This document shows positions 23,601-38,600 of a DNA stretch of 64,000 bases, one piece after another (the first letter of the stretch is position 1; every line of letters starts with the position of its first letter). Position numbers and translations under genes: made by a program. The DNA is from Sipunculus nudus (Eukaryota > Annelida > Sipuncula > Golfingiida > Sipunculidae), in assembly GCA_026874595.1 (NCBI GenBank), contig CM049310.1:49321558-49385557 (forward strand). Reading direction: 5' to 3'. The notes beneath the pieces were generated by a model. It was not told where the DNA came from and did not search any database. It saw only the letters and a list, made by a program, of their open reading frames with translations.

Positions 23601-26600
23601 GGAGTCACACTTATGTGAGCTTATTCCCTGGGCCACAAAGTTTCCGTCACGTTGGACGAGCCCCCATTTTGTTACGAAGACAAATTGCTCAAGGGAAAAC
23701 ATTGGGCCAATCCCGGATTCAAACCCATGTTGGTGGCGCACATGTCCGGCGTTCCAACCACATCCCTAGCAAAACAACTTCACTAGCGAGACAGTTCGGT
23801 CCGCTTTTATGTCACCCCGTAACAATACTGATTACACCGACTGCCTGTCAGTCAGACAGTAAGTCGGACAGAGAGACATTTACTCAAACAGATAGTTAGA
23901 TGTACTGCAAGAGAGACAGTCATTTGATCAGAGAGCCAAGATGAGAAACAGGTGTACCGGTTAGATAGTAAGCCAGCCTGTCAGAGAGTTTTTAGGTCAA
24001 GAAAATGAAAGTCAGGTAGACAGACAAACAGTCATAAGTAAAAAAAAAAGGCTGACAGAGGTCAATAAATAAAATAAACTAGACTTGCAAAAGTCCGCCA
24101 AAATGCACAGAGGCAAGCAAAAAAGAGTAAAGCATAAAAAATATAAAGATGGCTTCATTTATAAAATTGCAATTTTAATCAATCATCACAATTATCATAC
24201 TATGAAGACATCGGTAATATATCCTGATGAGAAATAATATTAATCATATGTAATTATGTCTTCCCTCCCTTGGGGGGAGACATATAGTGTTTGGGTCTGT
24301 CGTCATCGTCTGTGTCATATTTTGTGAACGTGATAACATTTGAACGACTCAACAATTTTTCATGAAATTTTTAATTTAAATTGTTTCTACCAAAATCTCG
24401 GGGGAGTTCAAAAACCGGTGACCTTATCCTTCATTATCAAGGTCATACCCCATAACTTTTGAAGTATTGTATATTTTTTCCCCTAAATTTGAAACACATT
24501 GTTTAAATCAAGTTCCTTAAGGAGCTTGAAACCTGGTGACCTTGACCTGGAACTTTAAGGTCAAATCGGTCTGAATAAAAAGTATTTGTGAAATTAATTA
24601 CTTTTGAACCACCCAATATATTTTCATGGAATTTGACTTGTGAAATGTCTCCACCAAAATCTCGGACAAGTTCGAAAACTGGTGACCTTCACCTTCAACA
24701 TCATGGGAAAATAGGCTGAAACAGAATTATTTGTAAACCCGATAACTTTAGAAGTACCACATATTTTTTCCTCAAATTTGAAACACTAATGTTTTAATTA
24801 AGCCCCTTGAGGAGCTCGATAACTGGTGACGTGGATCTGGATATTCACGGTCAAATCAGCAAGAACAGAAATTATTTTGAACGTTATAACTTTTGAATCA
24901 CTTGATATATTTTCATGAAATTCAACTTGTGAAATGTCTTTACCAGTATCTCGAACCAGTTAATAATCTGGTGACCTTGACCTTCATCACCAAGGTTATA
25001 TTGTATGAAATAAAAAAAAATTGTGAATCTGATACCTTTTCTAGTATCACATATTTCCCTCAAATCTGAAACACTATAGTTTTAATAGAGTTTCTTGAGG
25101 AGCTCGATAACTGGTGACCTTGACCTGGATCTACAAGTTAAATCAACCAGAATAAAATCTCAGATCAGATCATAAACTTAATCACCTTGATCATCATCAT
25201 ACAAGGTCAAATCTTTAGAAATGCAGGATTTAAGTTTAACACCAAACTTTCGAAGGGGTCCATTTTTTCCCTCAAATTTGGGAAAGTGAGGCCCGTAATG
25301 AGGGGAGACATATAATGGTTTTTGTGTCACAAAAAGCAGGTCTTCTAGTTATTGAGAGAGTTAAATATTAATTATTGTATGAATTATAACAACTAATATA
25401 TTATCTACTAGTAATAGAAATTGATACATGTGAAAAAGGTGTACATGTATTTATGCAACAAATAATACATTGGCTGTTACTAGTCAAATTAAAATTAGGG
25501 ATTTGCTGTTAACAGAGAACAATGATCCAGTGACAACTATCTAAGAACATATGTAACTGTCATAAAATAAGATACAAACTGGTAAAAATTAAGATGAATG
25601 TTATCTGGAAATGTGTTAATTGAAAGAAAGAAAGTAACATTCATTTGTTTCAATATTGAAATTTCGTGGCACGCTTCATAACGAATATGTGTAACAAACA
25701 GCTATGGTGTTGGTAGGGCGAACTTTTGTTTACCTCATGACTTCAATAAACTCATCGATGATTTTTTTTACATAATTTGATGTTTCATTTTATAGGTGAA
25801 CTCAAATATCATCTGTTGTGGTTATTTGCAAAGATTTAATGAACGATTTCAAAGAACCACTTGTTAGATTTGGCCTTACTCCTATTTGGCACATTCAGCA
25901 ATACGTACAAAAAGTCTGTACAAAAAGTGCAGACATTTCGCGCACACCGTGGGGTAATCACTACTTCTTTTCAAACGTTTTGACTCCAGAAAATTAAAAA
26001 GCACATGAAAACCTTCATTTTAATTAATTTTCAATAAAAAATTATATGGTCTTGACGATAAATTAACCCTGATAATACGAGAAATTATAAGTAAAGGTCA
26101 ACGTTTGTGACCTTTTGACCTCTGGTGACCATTTCATAAAAAAAATGTGCATATCATTTGCATGAACTTGTAGATCTTGACAAGGCAAACATTTAGAGTG
26201 GTCTTTTGAAATATTTTGGTGAAGAGTTGCAAAGTTAGGGTTGTTTGGATTTTCCATACCCCTAATTATCTGCCTCCAGCGGTAAAAGTAGGCGTGGTTA
26301 AAAAGTCCATGAGAGGTATCTTCCATCCCAGTTTTTTTGCTGGCAACATCAATTTTCTGACTTGTTAGACCTAGGGCTACATGAAAATAACCATTAAAGT
26401 AAATCACAAGAGGGGTGCACTATGACCCCCACTAGCCCATGGTCTAACTATATTTGTACCTAAGCTGCTGGTATATTTAGAAGCCCTGGTGTACTATGGG
26501 GCTTGGGTTTCAATGCCAACAACCCTAAATTTGAGTACTCTTGTAGGTCGGATTCTGTGCAGTGTGGTTAAGTATACATAATTACTTTAAGCTAATTGCT

Positions 26601-29600
26601 CAACTAATGCACCTGGTTCTGCTTGTTAATTGCTATAAGCAAACCATATGCTCTCCAAGGATAATTAAAAGATAATTATTGATATTTCATACCTTGATAA
26701 CAATAGTTTCATTAGCAGCTTCTATGATGTCTTTACCAGCCATCATGTCAGCTTTCAGGTTTTCTACCTGACCTCTGGCCAGGTCCAACTCATGCAAGAG
26801 CTGATGTTCCCTCTCTGCTGCTACCGCCATCTGTTGCTGATGTTGCACACTAATGTCTTCTGAGGACTGGAGGAGCTTATCTTGGGATTCATGCAAGGCT
26901 GCCATCTGAAAACATTTACACAAAAAACCTGACATTTCAGACAGAAATTGCACAATATAATGAATATTCTCAAAAGATATTTTTAGGGATTATCATTAAT
27001 GATTAACTTAACAAAATCCTTCTGTATAAAATGTCCACATTTAAATGTGACCACCATTCCCTGCTTAATGACTCAATATACTTTCATAGACCTTACAAAA
27101 TGGGCCATAATAAAGGGCTGGTATGACATACCAATGATTTAATTAACACAAGAGTGCTAATGTGATAATAATCAATTGTTCTGACAAAAACTAATACAAT
27201 TATCAATATCAATGACAAGAATCAATATAACTACCGTATATATATATATATATATGACTCTACCAGAATCAATTTGAGAAATAAAGCAAACCTAGATTTT
27301 TCATCACCAAGTGATCACTGGAAGCTTTCCCCTATCGCCAACAACTGAGTGATAATGAGGATTCAGCTGTGGAGAGTATGACCTTGGAAATAAGGTCAGC
27401 ATCCAAAATAAATATCTGGTGCAAATCTGTCACCTATAACTAAAATTTTGAATTCATTTGTGGCCAAAACAAGGAAATGCCAGTTTTGTTGCAGGAACAA
27501 TGCCATGTCCTAAGGGGGTATTTTCAGATAAATCCTAAGGATGACGTTAAAATTTAGGAAATTTTGTGATGGTTTTATAGTAGCGCCATCTGTCTTTAAT
27601 TATACTAATGCATCCAGCCTGTGAACTCTGCCAATTGATCTCAGACGATCTCCACCAAAGTCGTTGAGACCTGTCCAAATACATGTTGGGGTAACATAAG
27701 ATGCTAGTTACCATGAAGACTGTAAAGTATCTCCCCAGATATTTCCAGGTACATGTATATGAATCTCAGCTTAAATGCCCTTGCCTTTTGTTGGCTTCTA
27801 TCAAGGTTTTGCCACACTTTTATCATCCTGATGGAGTTGTATCTGTAGCTAAAAATGTCAGCTTTCTCTGTGCCAGGTCAAGCTTTTAAATAGAATTTTT
27901 TCTCATTCTCTTCTTGCAGTAAATATTATAGTGATGATCAGCTGACATACCAATCCTGGCATTTCATATTAACATTTATCTCAACAAGCAAATTAAAGGA
28001 ATTTGCCCCCCCCCCCCCTTCTTCCTAAAGTCTGAGATGATAAGACAGACACACCAAAACAATCCAATCCAAGCTATGCACAAGAGCAATCACTGAGCCA
28101 TATTTGTTCCGAAATCTGTTCTAAGAAAGTGGGGGACAATAACCAGCCCCAGTTTTACTGATGACTGACTTCTGAACCCAGCCAGTTAGAAACATTTATA
28201 CTTTTATCCTTAAAATAATCATAACCATATAATGTTTGTTAGTGTACCCTATTCTATAAAATATAAAACTGATAATAGTAGTATAGTTTTCTGTCCTTGT
28301 TTAGACTTTTCAGTTTACTCAATGACTTCTGACCTCTTTTTGATGTTGTTCTTTCACTATATTTAGCTCCTGAAGGAGTTGCTGAACTTCCTCTTTAGAC
28401 TGGTGCTCTGTCTCATTTCCTTTGGCTCTGAGTGCACTCACTTCAGCAGATAATTCTCTCTTTTCTTCTTCTTTGGTCTACATCAGATGAAGTTTTATCA
28501 CATTAAATATTCAATTTTTTTTAAATTCAGTCTGTGTATGGTTTCATATATGTGGGTTGACTTTTGGGTTTTTTACTTTTTTAGCATTTCACAAGGCCTC
28601 CATTTTCGCAATCTCACCATAATGTATGAATCAGTAACAATTGGATGGGGACTCAAAGAAAACTAGATGTGGTCGGACAATGGTCCTCAGAGGGCCCCGC
28701 GTTTCTGCAAGTACTGGACTAGTTTACATATGGGTGAAAAATTAAGTTAAAATTGAAAGATATGACAAACAAAAACAGGTTTTTATCCATATGCATGAGG
28801 GAAAAAATCCTACTGGATCAAATGATATTAAAGAAGATATGTCTGAAATAATGTGTGCAATAGAAAATCACGGAATGTAATCTGTTTGCCACATTTGATT
28901 TTGAGCCAGTCTATAATTCAATAGGTCTGGAGCCCCCATAGGCACCAATGATCCCTGTGAAATTGGGAAAGCTGCAGTAGATTGTCAAGTTATTGTGTGC
29001 AAAAGAAAATCAGCCATCGGGCTGTAGCAGCCATATTGGAATTCCAACAGGTCTGTAATTCAATAGGTCTGGATCCCTTATAGGTACCAATCATCCCTGT
29101 GAATTTGGGAAAGCTGCAGTAGGTAGTTGTTGAGTTATCGCATGCGAAAGAAAATCAGCGATTGGGCTGTGGTGGTCATATTGGAATTCTGACAAGTCTG
29201 TAATTTGATAAGTCTGGAGCCCTCATAGGTACCAATCATCCCTGTGAATTTGGGAAAGCTACAGTATGTTGTTGTTTACTTATCGCCCGTGAAAGAAAAT
29301 AAGCGATTAGGCTGTGGCAGCCATATTGGAATTCCAACAGGTCTGTAATTCAGTAGGTCTGGAGCCCTTATAGGTACCAATCATCCCTGTGAATTTGGAA
29401 AAGCTGCAGCATGTTGTTGGTGAGTTATCGCGCGCGAAAGAAAATCAGTGATTGGGCTGTGGTGGCCATACTGGAATTCCAACAAGTCTGTAATTTGATA
29501 GGTCTGGAGCCCTCATAGGTACCAATCAACCCCGTGAATTTGGGAAAGCTGCAGTATGTTGTTGTTGAGTTATCGCGTGTGAAATTAAATCAGTGATTGG

Positions 29601-32600
29601 GCTGTGGTGGCCATATTGAAATCCCGACAAGTCTGTAATTCATTAGGTCTGGAGCCCTTTTAGATACCAATCATCCCTGTGAATTTGGGAAAGCTGCAGT
29701 ATGTAGTTGTTGAGTTATTGCGCGCGAAAGAAAATCAGCCATCGGGCTGTGGCAGCCATATTGGTATTCCGACAAATCTGTAATTTGATAGGTCTGGAGC
29801 CCTCATAGGTACCAATCAACCCTGTGAATTTGGGAAAGCTGCAGTATGTTGTTGTTGAGTTATCGCGGGCGAAAAAAAGTGTCACTGACGGAAGGACGGA
29901 AGGACGGATGGACGGAAGGACGGACTGACACGGTGATCACTATGGGGCACCGCTTGTCAAGCAGGGCCCTAACAATCAACTATTGAACAAATCGATATTC
30001 TTGTTCATTATTGGCAGATTACTCTAAAGATTTGATATGAATTTAAATAACTATCTTTGATTTTTCAATAATTAATAATTATGCAACTGTATTCATATTT
30101 CAATTGGAAACCACTGTTTACAGAGCACATTATGTCATTATTATTGCTATGCACATGCATAATATAATAAATTATTTTAATATTTTTCCCTCTTTATGAA
30201 ACAAGGGACCCATGGGTCACGGCGCTCAGCTGTTATATATGATAAAAAAATATGATTTTAAAATGAGGCACATGCTGGTTTTGTGTGGAAATAAATATAA
30301 GCTGTATTATGAGTTGTTGGTGTTTAGCTTATGTATGATTTTGATAGTTTCTTTGGAGACAGGGAAGAGATTTATTACATTTATTTTATTAACAAATGGA
30401 GTGCTATTGTCGTACAGAATTTGACTTGGCCATATAACTGATAAGCAGCACATATAAGATAAGAGTTTAACTATTTATTAAAATTTAATAACAAATATTG
30501 TGCCAAATATAATTTATATAAAAATAATAAGAGAATCATGATTTTTTAAAATAAAATATAACTGAAATGATTTTTAAAATAATATTAAAGAATATATTCA
30601 TGAATGCATTCATGAATACATTTTGAAAGTATTTGCACTGGTATTCAAATACTTTCATTTTTACCTAATTCCCATTCTTATGCAAGAAATTTTATAATGG
30701 AGTACATATTCATATTCGTATTCAAATACATTTGCAAAGTTTTCGCACCATGTCTGGTATTTATTCAGTTTTAGCCAAACAATGATGTTGAGAATCCAGA
30801 AAATAAACAAAGGACCCATAGGTCACGGCAAATATTCTATTGTAATGTTTTTCATTTATATATGCATTTGAGAAGCTAAGAGGAAAGGGGCCCTCCTACT
30901 TGGTTATAGTAAAGTTCTAAATATATGATTGCAAACTAATACTCTGACAAGACTGTCATGAAGAAAAACAGTAAAAGTTTTGAGATCCTGTGATGCATAT
31001 GAAAAATTTACAGATGGACAGGCAAGTGGACAGAATGGACTAATACCTTTATTTCACTTTCAAGGGAATAATGCATTTAAGTTTATATATAAGCCTATTT
31101 TTTTAAGCATATCTACTTTTTCCATTAATAGTTTTTATCTGATCCATTTTTTTTATTTACAAGTGTTATAAATTTGTAATAAAAAAACTGAAAATATAAG
31201 TTAAAATATTAGAATTCTAAGTTGCAATCATTATATATCCAGATTGTAGCTCATATTGGGTCATATTATGCATACACATATATTTTATTATCAAATGTTT
31301 AAACAAAATTTGAAAGAATATAATGCCACAACATGGCATCTACAAAAGTATTCCTTGAATCCCTATTAAAAAGTTTTGCACATTGGAGTTTTCAGTACAT
31401 GCTTGATTTTATTCACTGAAATAAAATAAAAGATTTAGTAAATTTGATAAAACAAAAACATCTTTTCAAATAAAGTATACATACACACTGTTGGACGAAT
31501 GAGGGACAACAATATCATTATGCTAATTACAATCTCAGCTATAATTAATTACTGGAATTAATAGTCAATTTCACACCTGGTGAAGTTTTATTCTTCTGAA
31601 GTAAAGCATTACTTATCTGATAAACATCCACACTTTCATAGCATTACATCACTTTTTTGACACAATTAAATGTGCACTTTAATTGTAACCCTGGTGGTAT
31701 AATACAAAATCTAAAATGTAGCATAGCCAAGAATAAAATAAAATTCAGAACATTCATCTAGTTTATGCACCAGCTGGGGGGGGGGGGGGGGGAGTGCAGG
31801 GCAGAGTGGAAGCCTGCTAGTAGTGGCCAAGCTGAGCCAAGGCAAGCTGCCTGGGGTGGGTTACATAATGCAAGTGAAGGCTGTACTACTAGGTGGGCTA
31901 GACGTTAACAACACTTGACATGGTGTATAAAAAATTAAATAAAAGCTACTCTTTTCAAATAATTCCCTTGAAATTTCAGATTTTAAGAGATTAAATCATT
32001 ATGTATGTATGCTATGAAAATTAAATCAACAATGCTTACAGGGAAAAAACGTGCCATTGCCAAAGTTGGACAAAATTTAAGGTATTGATTTTTTCTTTAT
32101 GCTAATAACTTGAAAATTTGCAAAATTTAGATCTAATTTTGGATAAACAATTGAATCTTGATTAAATAAAGTTATATTACTGAAAAAAAAGTCTCCAGCT
32201 TCAGCAATTCTCATGTTAAGTGAGCAAATATATTTCCTGATTTTTAAAAAAATTGCATTATATTTGGGCCCATAACTTCAAAATAATATAGTAAAATAAT
32301 AATAAAATAGTATGTGCACAGAAAATGTATGGAAGAATATGAATACTAAATATGATCAAAAACAGATCAGTGGTTTTGATATTAGGCAGCCTTGAAGTGT
32401 AACAATGGCTTTTTTATGGAAAACGGAGGTTTTTCCTTGATATCTCAAAGGAACGAAGTCCTAATGACCCAATTTTTGGTATGGTAGGAGATTTTGGGGA
32501 CATCTAATGGTATGCAGAATTTTGGATTTGTAGGTCCAACGGTTTCAAAACGTGCCATGTTAAAGGACGGACGGACAAAGGACCACGACTATAGCTCAGA

Positions 32601-35600
32601 TGACTTATAGTCAGCTGAGCTAATAAAAGATAATCTTTAATAAATCATAGTTAAAATTTTTCAAATATAATTTTATTTTTTATATTATTATATAATTATA
32701 TATTTATGTGTATTCAGATAACAGTATTAAAAAAATAACACAAGGGCCTAGAGGCACAAATAGTCTCCTGCCATATGTGATGGACGTAAGGACATTCGGA
32801 TGGAAGGACAAACAGATGATGACCATTTTAGTAGTCTTCCCTCTTTAGGGCAGGGGACCAATAAAAATATTTCCACATATTATAATATGATAATAGATCA
32901 ATAAGTACTTTTATTACAAAAGAACACCATGCTTACCCTGGATACAGCTAAGGCTTTTTCTAGCTCTGTTGTGAGTCGTTCTCGTTCCTTTTCGCTCAGC
33001 ATCAGTTCTCTCCTCATCTCTGTCAGTTCAAACTGCTGCTGCTGAAGCTGCTCTCTGATGTTTGAAGGTAAAAAAGGACATATCTTATAATGTGCAATCT
33101 TTTTTTAAACCCATCAACTCTCCTCATCATGTATTTCTATCAACTACTCTCCATAAAATGGCATGAAGGGATTAAAAACCAAAGGAGTATTTTTTTACTC
33201 TTCTGTTCCAGTTTATTTTTCTTGCTCATAATTGGCATATAACATGATATAAAACGTGTTGTCCTTACTGCTCTAATGATCAGAGAGTTAAGTGAAACAT
33301 CATACATCTAAAACTTGTGAACTGTAACTGTACAATGTCAGACATACCAGGTTTTGGTCATGCAAGTAACTATTACATCTCATACTGACCTGGTTTTTGT
33401 CATGTCAGTACCTGTTTCAAGTCACACTGATCTGGTTTTGGTCATGTCAGTACCTGTATCAATTCATACTGACCTTGTTTTTGTTATATCAGTACCTGTT
33501 ACAAGTAACACTGACTTCTTTTTGTTACTTCAGTAACTGTTTCAAGTCATACTGACCTGGTTTTTGGTCACACAGTACCTGTATCAATTCACACTGACCT
33601 TTTTTTTGTAACATCAGTACCTGTTACAAGTCATACTGACCTGGTTTTTATTACGTCAGTACCTGTTAAAAGTCATTCTGACATGGTTTTTGTAATGTCA
33701 TTACCTGTTACAAGTCATACTGACCTAGTTTTTGTCATATCAGTAGATGTAACATGTCATTATGACCTGGTTTTTGTCATGTTAGTACCTGATTCAAGTC
33801 ATACTGACCTGGTTTTTGTTACGTCAGTATCTGTTACAAGGCATACTGACCTGGTTTTGTTATGTCAGTACTGTAAAACGTCATACTGACCTGTTTTATG
33901 TCATGTCAGTATCTGTTACAAGTCATATTGACCTGGTTTTTGCCATGTCATTACCTGTTACAAGTCATTCTGACATGTTTTTTTGCAATGTCAGTATCTG
34001 TTACAAGTCATAATGACCTGGTTTTTGTCATGTCGGTACCTGTTACATGTCATACTGACCTGGTTTTTGTCATGTCAGTACTTGTTTCAAGTCATACTGA
34101 CCTGTTTTTTGTAATGTCATTACCTGTTACAAGTCATACTGACCTGGTTTTTGTAATTTTTTTTGTCATGTCAGTACCTGTTACAAGTCATACTGACCTG
34201 GTTTTTGTTATGTTTTTCGTCATGTCAGTACCTGTTGCAAGTCATACTGACCTGGTTTTTGTTATGTTTTTCGTCATGTCAGTACCTGTTACAAGTCATA
34301 CTGACCTGGATTTTGTATGGTTTGTTTGATGCTCTTGGCTCTCCTCTTTCATCTCACATAACTGATACAGCTGGCTTTCTAATTGCTACATCAAAAATAA
34401 GAGGAAACTTGAATGGCTTTGTGTTTGCAGTGCAAAAACAGGTATGTCTCCCTCCTATGGGCCATCCCAAAACATTAGGGGCAAAATATGCACTATCCTA
34501 GAGCAATGATTCTAGATTTCAGCAGTTTTGACCTTTAAGATATGCCTGAGCATGTGAGACACTGTCTCATTGGAGTTATCATGTTTGCCTGTATTATGAG
34601 ACAGCGCCTTATTCAGGTTATTATGCTTGTCCTTGTTATGAGATAGCACCATATTCAGGTTATTATACTGGTATTTATAATGAGACAGCACCTAATTTAG
34701 GTTATTATTCTTGTTCTGATTAAGAGACAACAATGTATTCAAGTTATTAGGTTTGTCCTGGATGTGAGACAGTGTCTCATTAATGTTATCATGTTTGTCA
34801 TGGCTGTAAGACAGCCTTTATTAAGGTTATTATACTTGACCTAGCTCTGGGACAGCATCTTTTTCCTATCACATTATATTAGCTTTGTGATGGGTAAGCA
34901 CCTTATTAATGTCATCTAACCTGATTTGATTGTAGAACAGTACCTTAGTGAGGTCATTAAGCTTGGCCTGGGTACTGTACCTTAGTGAGGTCATTAAGCT
35001 TGGCCTGGGTACTGTACCTTAGTGAGGTCATTAAGCTTGGCCTGGGTACTGTACCTTAGTGAAGTCATTAAGCTTGGCCTGGGTACTGGACAAATGCTGC
35101 TGCAGACACTGTTTTTCCTGCTCTGACTGCTCCACCTGGAGCTCCTTTTCCTTCAACTGTTCAAGCACCTGCTGCACCTGCTCATCTAAACTGTTCACCT
35201 GAAACAGGTCAAAGGTCACAGGCAAAAGTTTTATAACAAAATATGTATGTTGGATCCTGCATCTGGAGATTCCATAAAGTTAGTAAAAACTCTCAACTCA
35301 AGGACTTACATGGGATTCTGTTAAGATCTTCTGTTTCACTTTAGTCATAATCAGGGGGAAGGTAAAGGAGGCCCTTAACATCCAGCACCACCAACCTTAT
35401 CTGAACCACTACCCAGGCCTTGAACTTCCAAAGATTTATAATCACCAGTTGTAACATGATCCTAGTGGCCATGTGACAACCCCTGAGCAATTGTCATTGA
35501 ACACAAGGCTGCTGACAAAAGCATTGGGAAAGGCTGAAATCACCAGCTTGAAATATACAAGTCCCTGAGTTTAGAGTTTTTACTAACGTTATCAAAGATT

Positions 35601-38600
35601 TATTTTTAATAAGCATTGCCAATGTGATTTTGCTTTGCAAGTTAAATATAGTGATACACGTACAATTCTAGTTCAAGCCCAAACAGCTTATCATCAGTTC
35701 ACACTATCCATCTATCAGTATAAAATAGTAGGAAGTGCTGTTGCCAAATTTAAAACAAGTTGTTGATAATGTAATCCTGAACATATTTATATTTATAACA
35801 AGTGGCCCATGGGCCATGACGCTCAGCTAATTTTGACTGGGTGCTCTTTTTTTTAATGTTATATATTGTCTGTGAGAATAGCCTATGGCTAATGTTACTG
35901 TGTTGAAAAATGGACAGAAAATAAAAATTTCAAGATTCATAGGAGACCTGCCAAGGACCCCCCTGGATTTCACAATAGAGGGTTCCAAGGAAAATGGATA
36001 CAATTTGTGCCCTGTCAAACTGCTCAAAATCATCCTTCTGGCCAAGAGCTTGCAGAATATAGGTCAACATGGCCTTATTTTAAATTTCAAAGGAGATTTG
36101 CCCAGAACCTAGGCCTAGTGAATACAATTTGTACCCATCTGGTTTAAAGGTACTCAAATCATGTTTTTAGTCTGTCACATGCAGGTTTCCAATGAGATCT
36201 GCCAAGATCTCCCTGGATGTTGTATTGGAAGATTTCAGGGCTTAAGGATACATTTTGTGCCCTATCTGACTGTTTTACAAGAATGTATTATAAGAATAAA
36301 GTTACCTAATTTCAGGATACAAAGAAGACTTGCCAAAGACCTCCCTAGACTTTCGATATAAGATTCAAAGGAAAATAGATGCAATTTGTACGTCGGCTGT
36401 CTGATGCTTAAATTCATATTTTTTGGCCCATTGTGCATAGAATATATCCTGTGCACCATGATATAATTTCTGGTTTCCAAAGAGATTTGCCTATAACCTC
36501 CCTGGATGTTGCTTTAAAAGATTCCAGGCCTAATAAATACAATTTGTGCCCATGTGACATTCAGGGTGTTAATATCACACCTTTTTCCTTGCAGTTTGTA
36601 GAATATAGGCCACCATGATCTAATTTTATGTTTCCAAAGACATTGCCTTGATGTCATGACAGGAGATTCTAGGCCTAATGGGTACAATTTGTGCCTTGTC
36701 TGACTGTCTGGGTGCTCAAAACCATTTTCTGACTCAAAGGTCACAGAGTATATGTCACCATGACATCCTTTCAGGTTGACTGTCCAGGTGTTCAAAACAT
36801 TTTTTGCCCATAGGTCACAAAATATAGGTCACCATGACCTAATTCCAGGTTTCAAAGGAGATTTGCCTTGAAACTCCAAGGATATTGTGTTAGAAGATTC
36901 TAGGCCTAACAGCTGCAATTTGTCCCCATCTGACATTCTGGGTGTTCATATGATATTTTTGCCTTATAGGTCGCAGAATATAGGTCACAGTGACCTTATT
37001 TCAGGTTTCTAAGGACATTCGCCTAGGACTTCCCTGGATATACAGTTAGAAGATCCTAGCTACATAAGTTATGATTTGTGCCCAGTTAACGGGCGGACAG
37101 CAGGACAACCAGACGGATGCCAGACAAAGGGTGATTGCTATAGCTCAGATGACTTACAGTCAGCTGAGCTAATAATTGTATCTGCCAAAACAGAGTTTTG
37201 TGGATACTATATTTTCAGTTGCACGCCGCCGCCACTGCCGCGTAGGATTCCGCAGAACTCCTCTGTAATCACCGGGCAGAATTTTACGAAACCCGGTTTT
37301 ATGTTTAGGTCACATGTGAACTGCTGCGCCCCTATTTTGTTTTGACCTCTGACCTTTCCTCTCTGCCCAGCGTCCATTTGTGCGTCTGTTTCCATACATA
37401 AACCCACATATCTCGGGAACCGTTTGACCGATCAGGAAAAAAATTTTATACAAATGTAGCCCTTGGATAGCTTTATAACATACACAAAACTGGTGGCGCC
37501 ACCTGCAACCATGTTTGCATAGTGTCCATCTGTTCATCTGCCTTGGGTTAAAATCACTCATATCTCTGCAGTGGTTTGACTAATTCACCTGAAATTTGGC
37601 ATGCGTATACATCCTGGATAGCTTTCTTGATATTATGACAGGTGGAGCCACCAACATTCTAGTTTATGCTGCAGACATCCCAGCTCATATCTCGGGAACC
37701 GTACGACATATTGGGCCAAAATTTTGCATGTGTATAGATCTCACATAGCTCTTTATCATACACAAAACTGGAGGGCCCACCTGCAACCATTTTTGCACAG
37801 CGTCTGTTTGTCTGCCGTGGGCTAAAATCACTCATATCTCTGTAGTGGTTTGACATAACTGCCTAAAATTTTGCAGGTTTATACATCCTGGACAGCTTTC
37901 TTGATTTTATGACAGGTGGTGCCACCTACATTCTAGTTTACGCTGCAGACATCCAAGCTGGTATCTCAGGAACCATTTGACCGATTGGGCCAAAATTTTG
38001 CATGTGTTTAGATCTTACATAGCTCTTTATCATACACAAAACTGGAGGGGCCACCTGCAACCATTTTTGCACAGCGTCTGTCTGTTTGTCTGCCGTGGGA
38101 TAAAATCACTCATATACAACTTGGACAGCTTTCTGGATTTCTGGTAGGTTGGGCAACCTACATACACATTTCAGCTGTAGACATCCATGCTAATATGCAA
38201 CACACCTCACTCTATTTCCCCTTGCCACTCAATCCATGCCTCACTTCACCCGTTCCACTCTGATTTAGGTGGATACACATAGTCGCTTGTCAACTAACCG
38301 TATTCTTGTTTAAACAACTTTTTCAAATAGAACTGAAAATAATAATTATAATTATTATGATAATAATATAAATAATAATGCTATTTTTTGACAATTATAA
38401 TAATGATAAAAATAAGAATGATTTATCAGTTAGTTATAATGACAACAATAACACCAATGAAAAGTGTTAAGCTATATAGAGACTTGTCTGGATTTGTCTC
38501 TGCTGTGAAGAAACAAGATCTACACTGAAGAAAAGATTAATTTGATAAAACTTGAGTCTCAGTACCTGGCTAGCATGCCTCTGAGCATCGTACTGGCTCT

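Larger units (their letters stand above)
21262..26446. mobile_element. Long-inverted-repeat (foldback-like) element
   Basis: The arms are 21262 to about 22870 and about 23310 to 26446 in inverse orientation, around a ~440-bp loop. The ends read GGCCATGGGCTAGTGGGGGT at the left and the complement of GACCATGGGCTAGTGGGGGT at the right, each next to TA, so a TA target duplication is likely. Once two nested insertions (23396-23824 and about 24258-25350) are subtracted, both arms are near 1.6 kb. The arms include stretches rich in CTGACTGTCTGACTGACAGG-type repeats. The paired open stretches at 21301 (+) and 26407 (-) encode the same peptide and are just the arm ends. No transposase is visible. Confidence 0.85.

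Noticed and set aside
23216-23899. 227-codon plus-strand open frame
   Set aside because: It runs antisense through both LTRs of the miniature element and the inverted-repeat arm.
21301-26407. Paired open stretches MIYFNGxFHVALGLTSQK
   Set aside because: They are mirror copies in the two arms of the inverted-repeat element and have no recognised domain.
28663-29962. CRISPR-like array
   Set aside because: The ~145-bp diverged units lack short identical repeats with unique spacers. The context is an animal genome and the layout fits a pearl-type element.
33354-34501. Plus-strand frames of SHTDLVFVMSVPVT repeats
   Set aside because: These are translations of the 42-bp array beside exon w.
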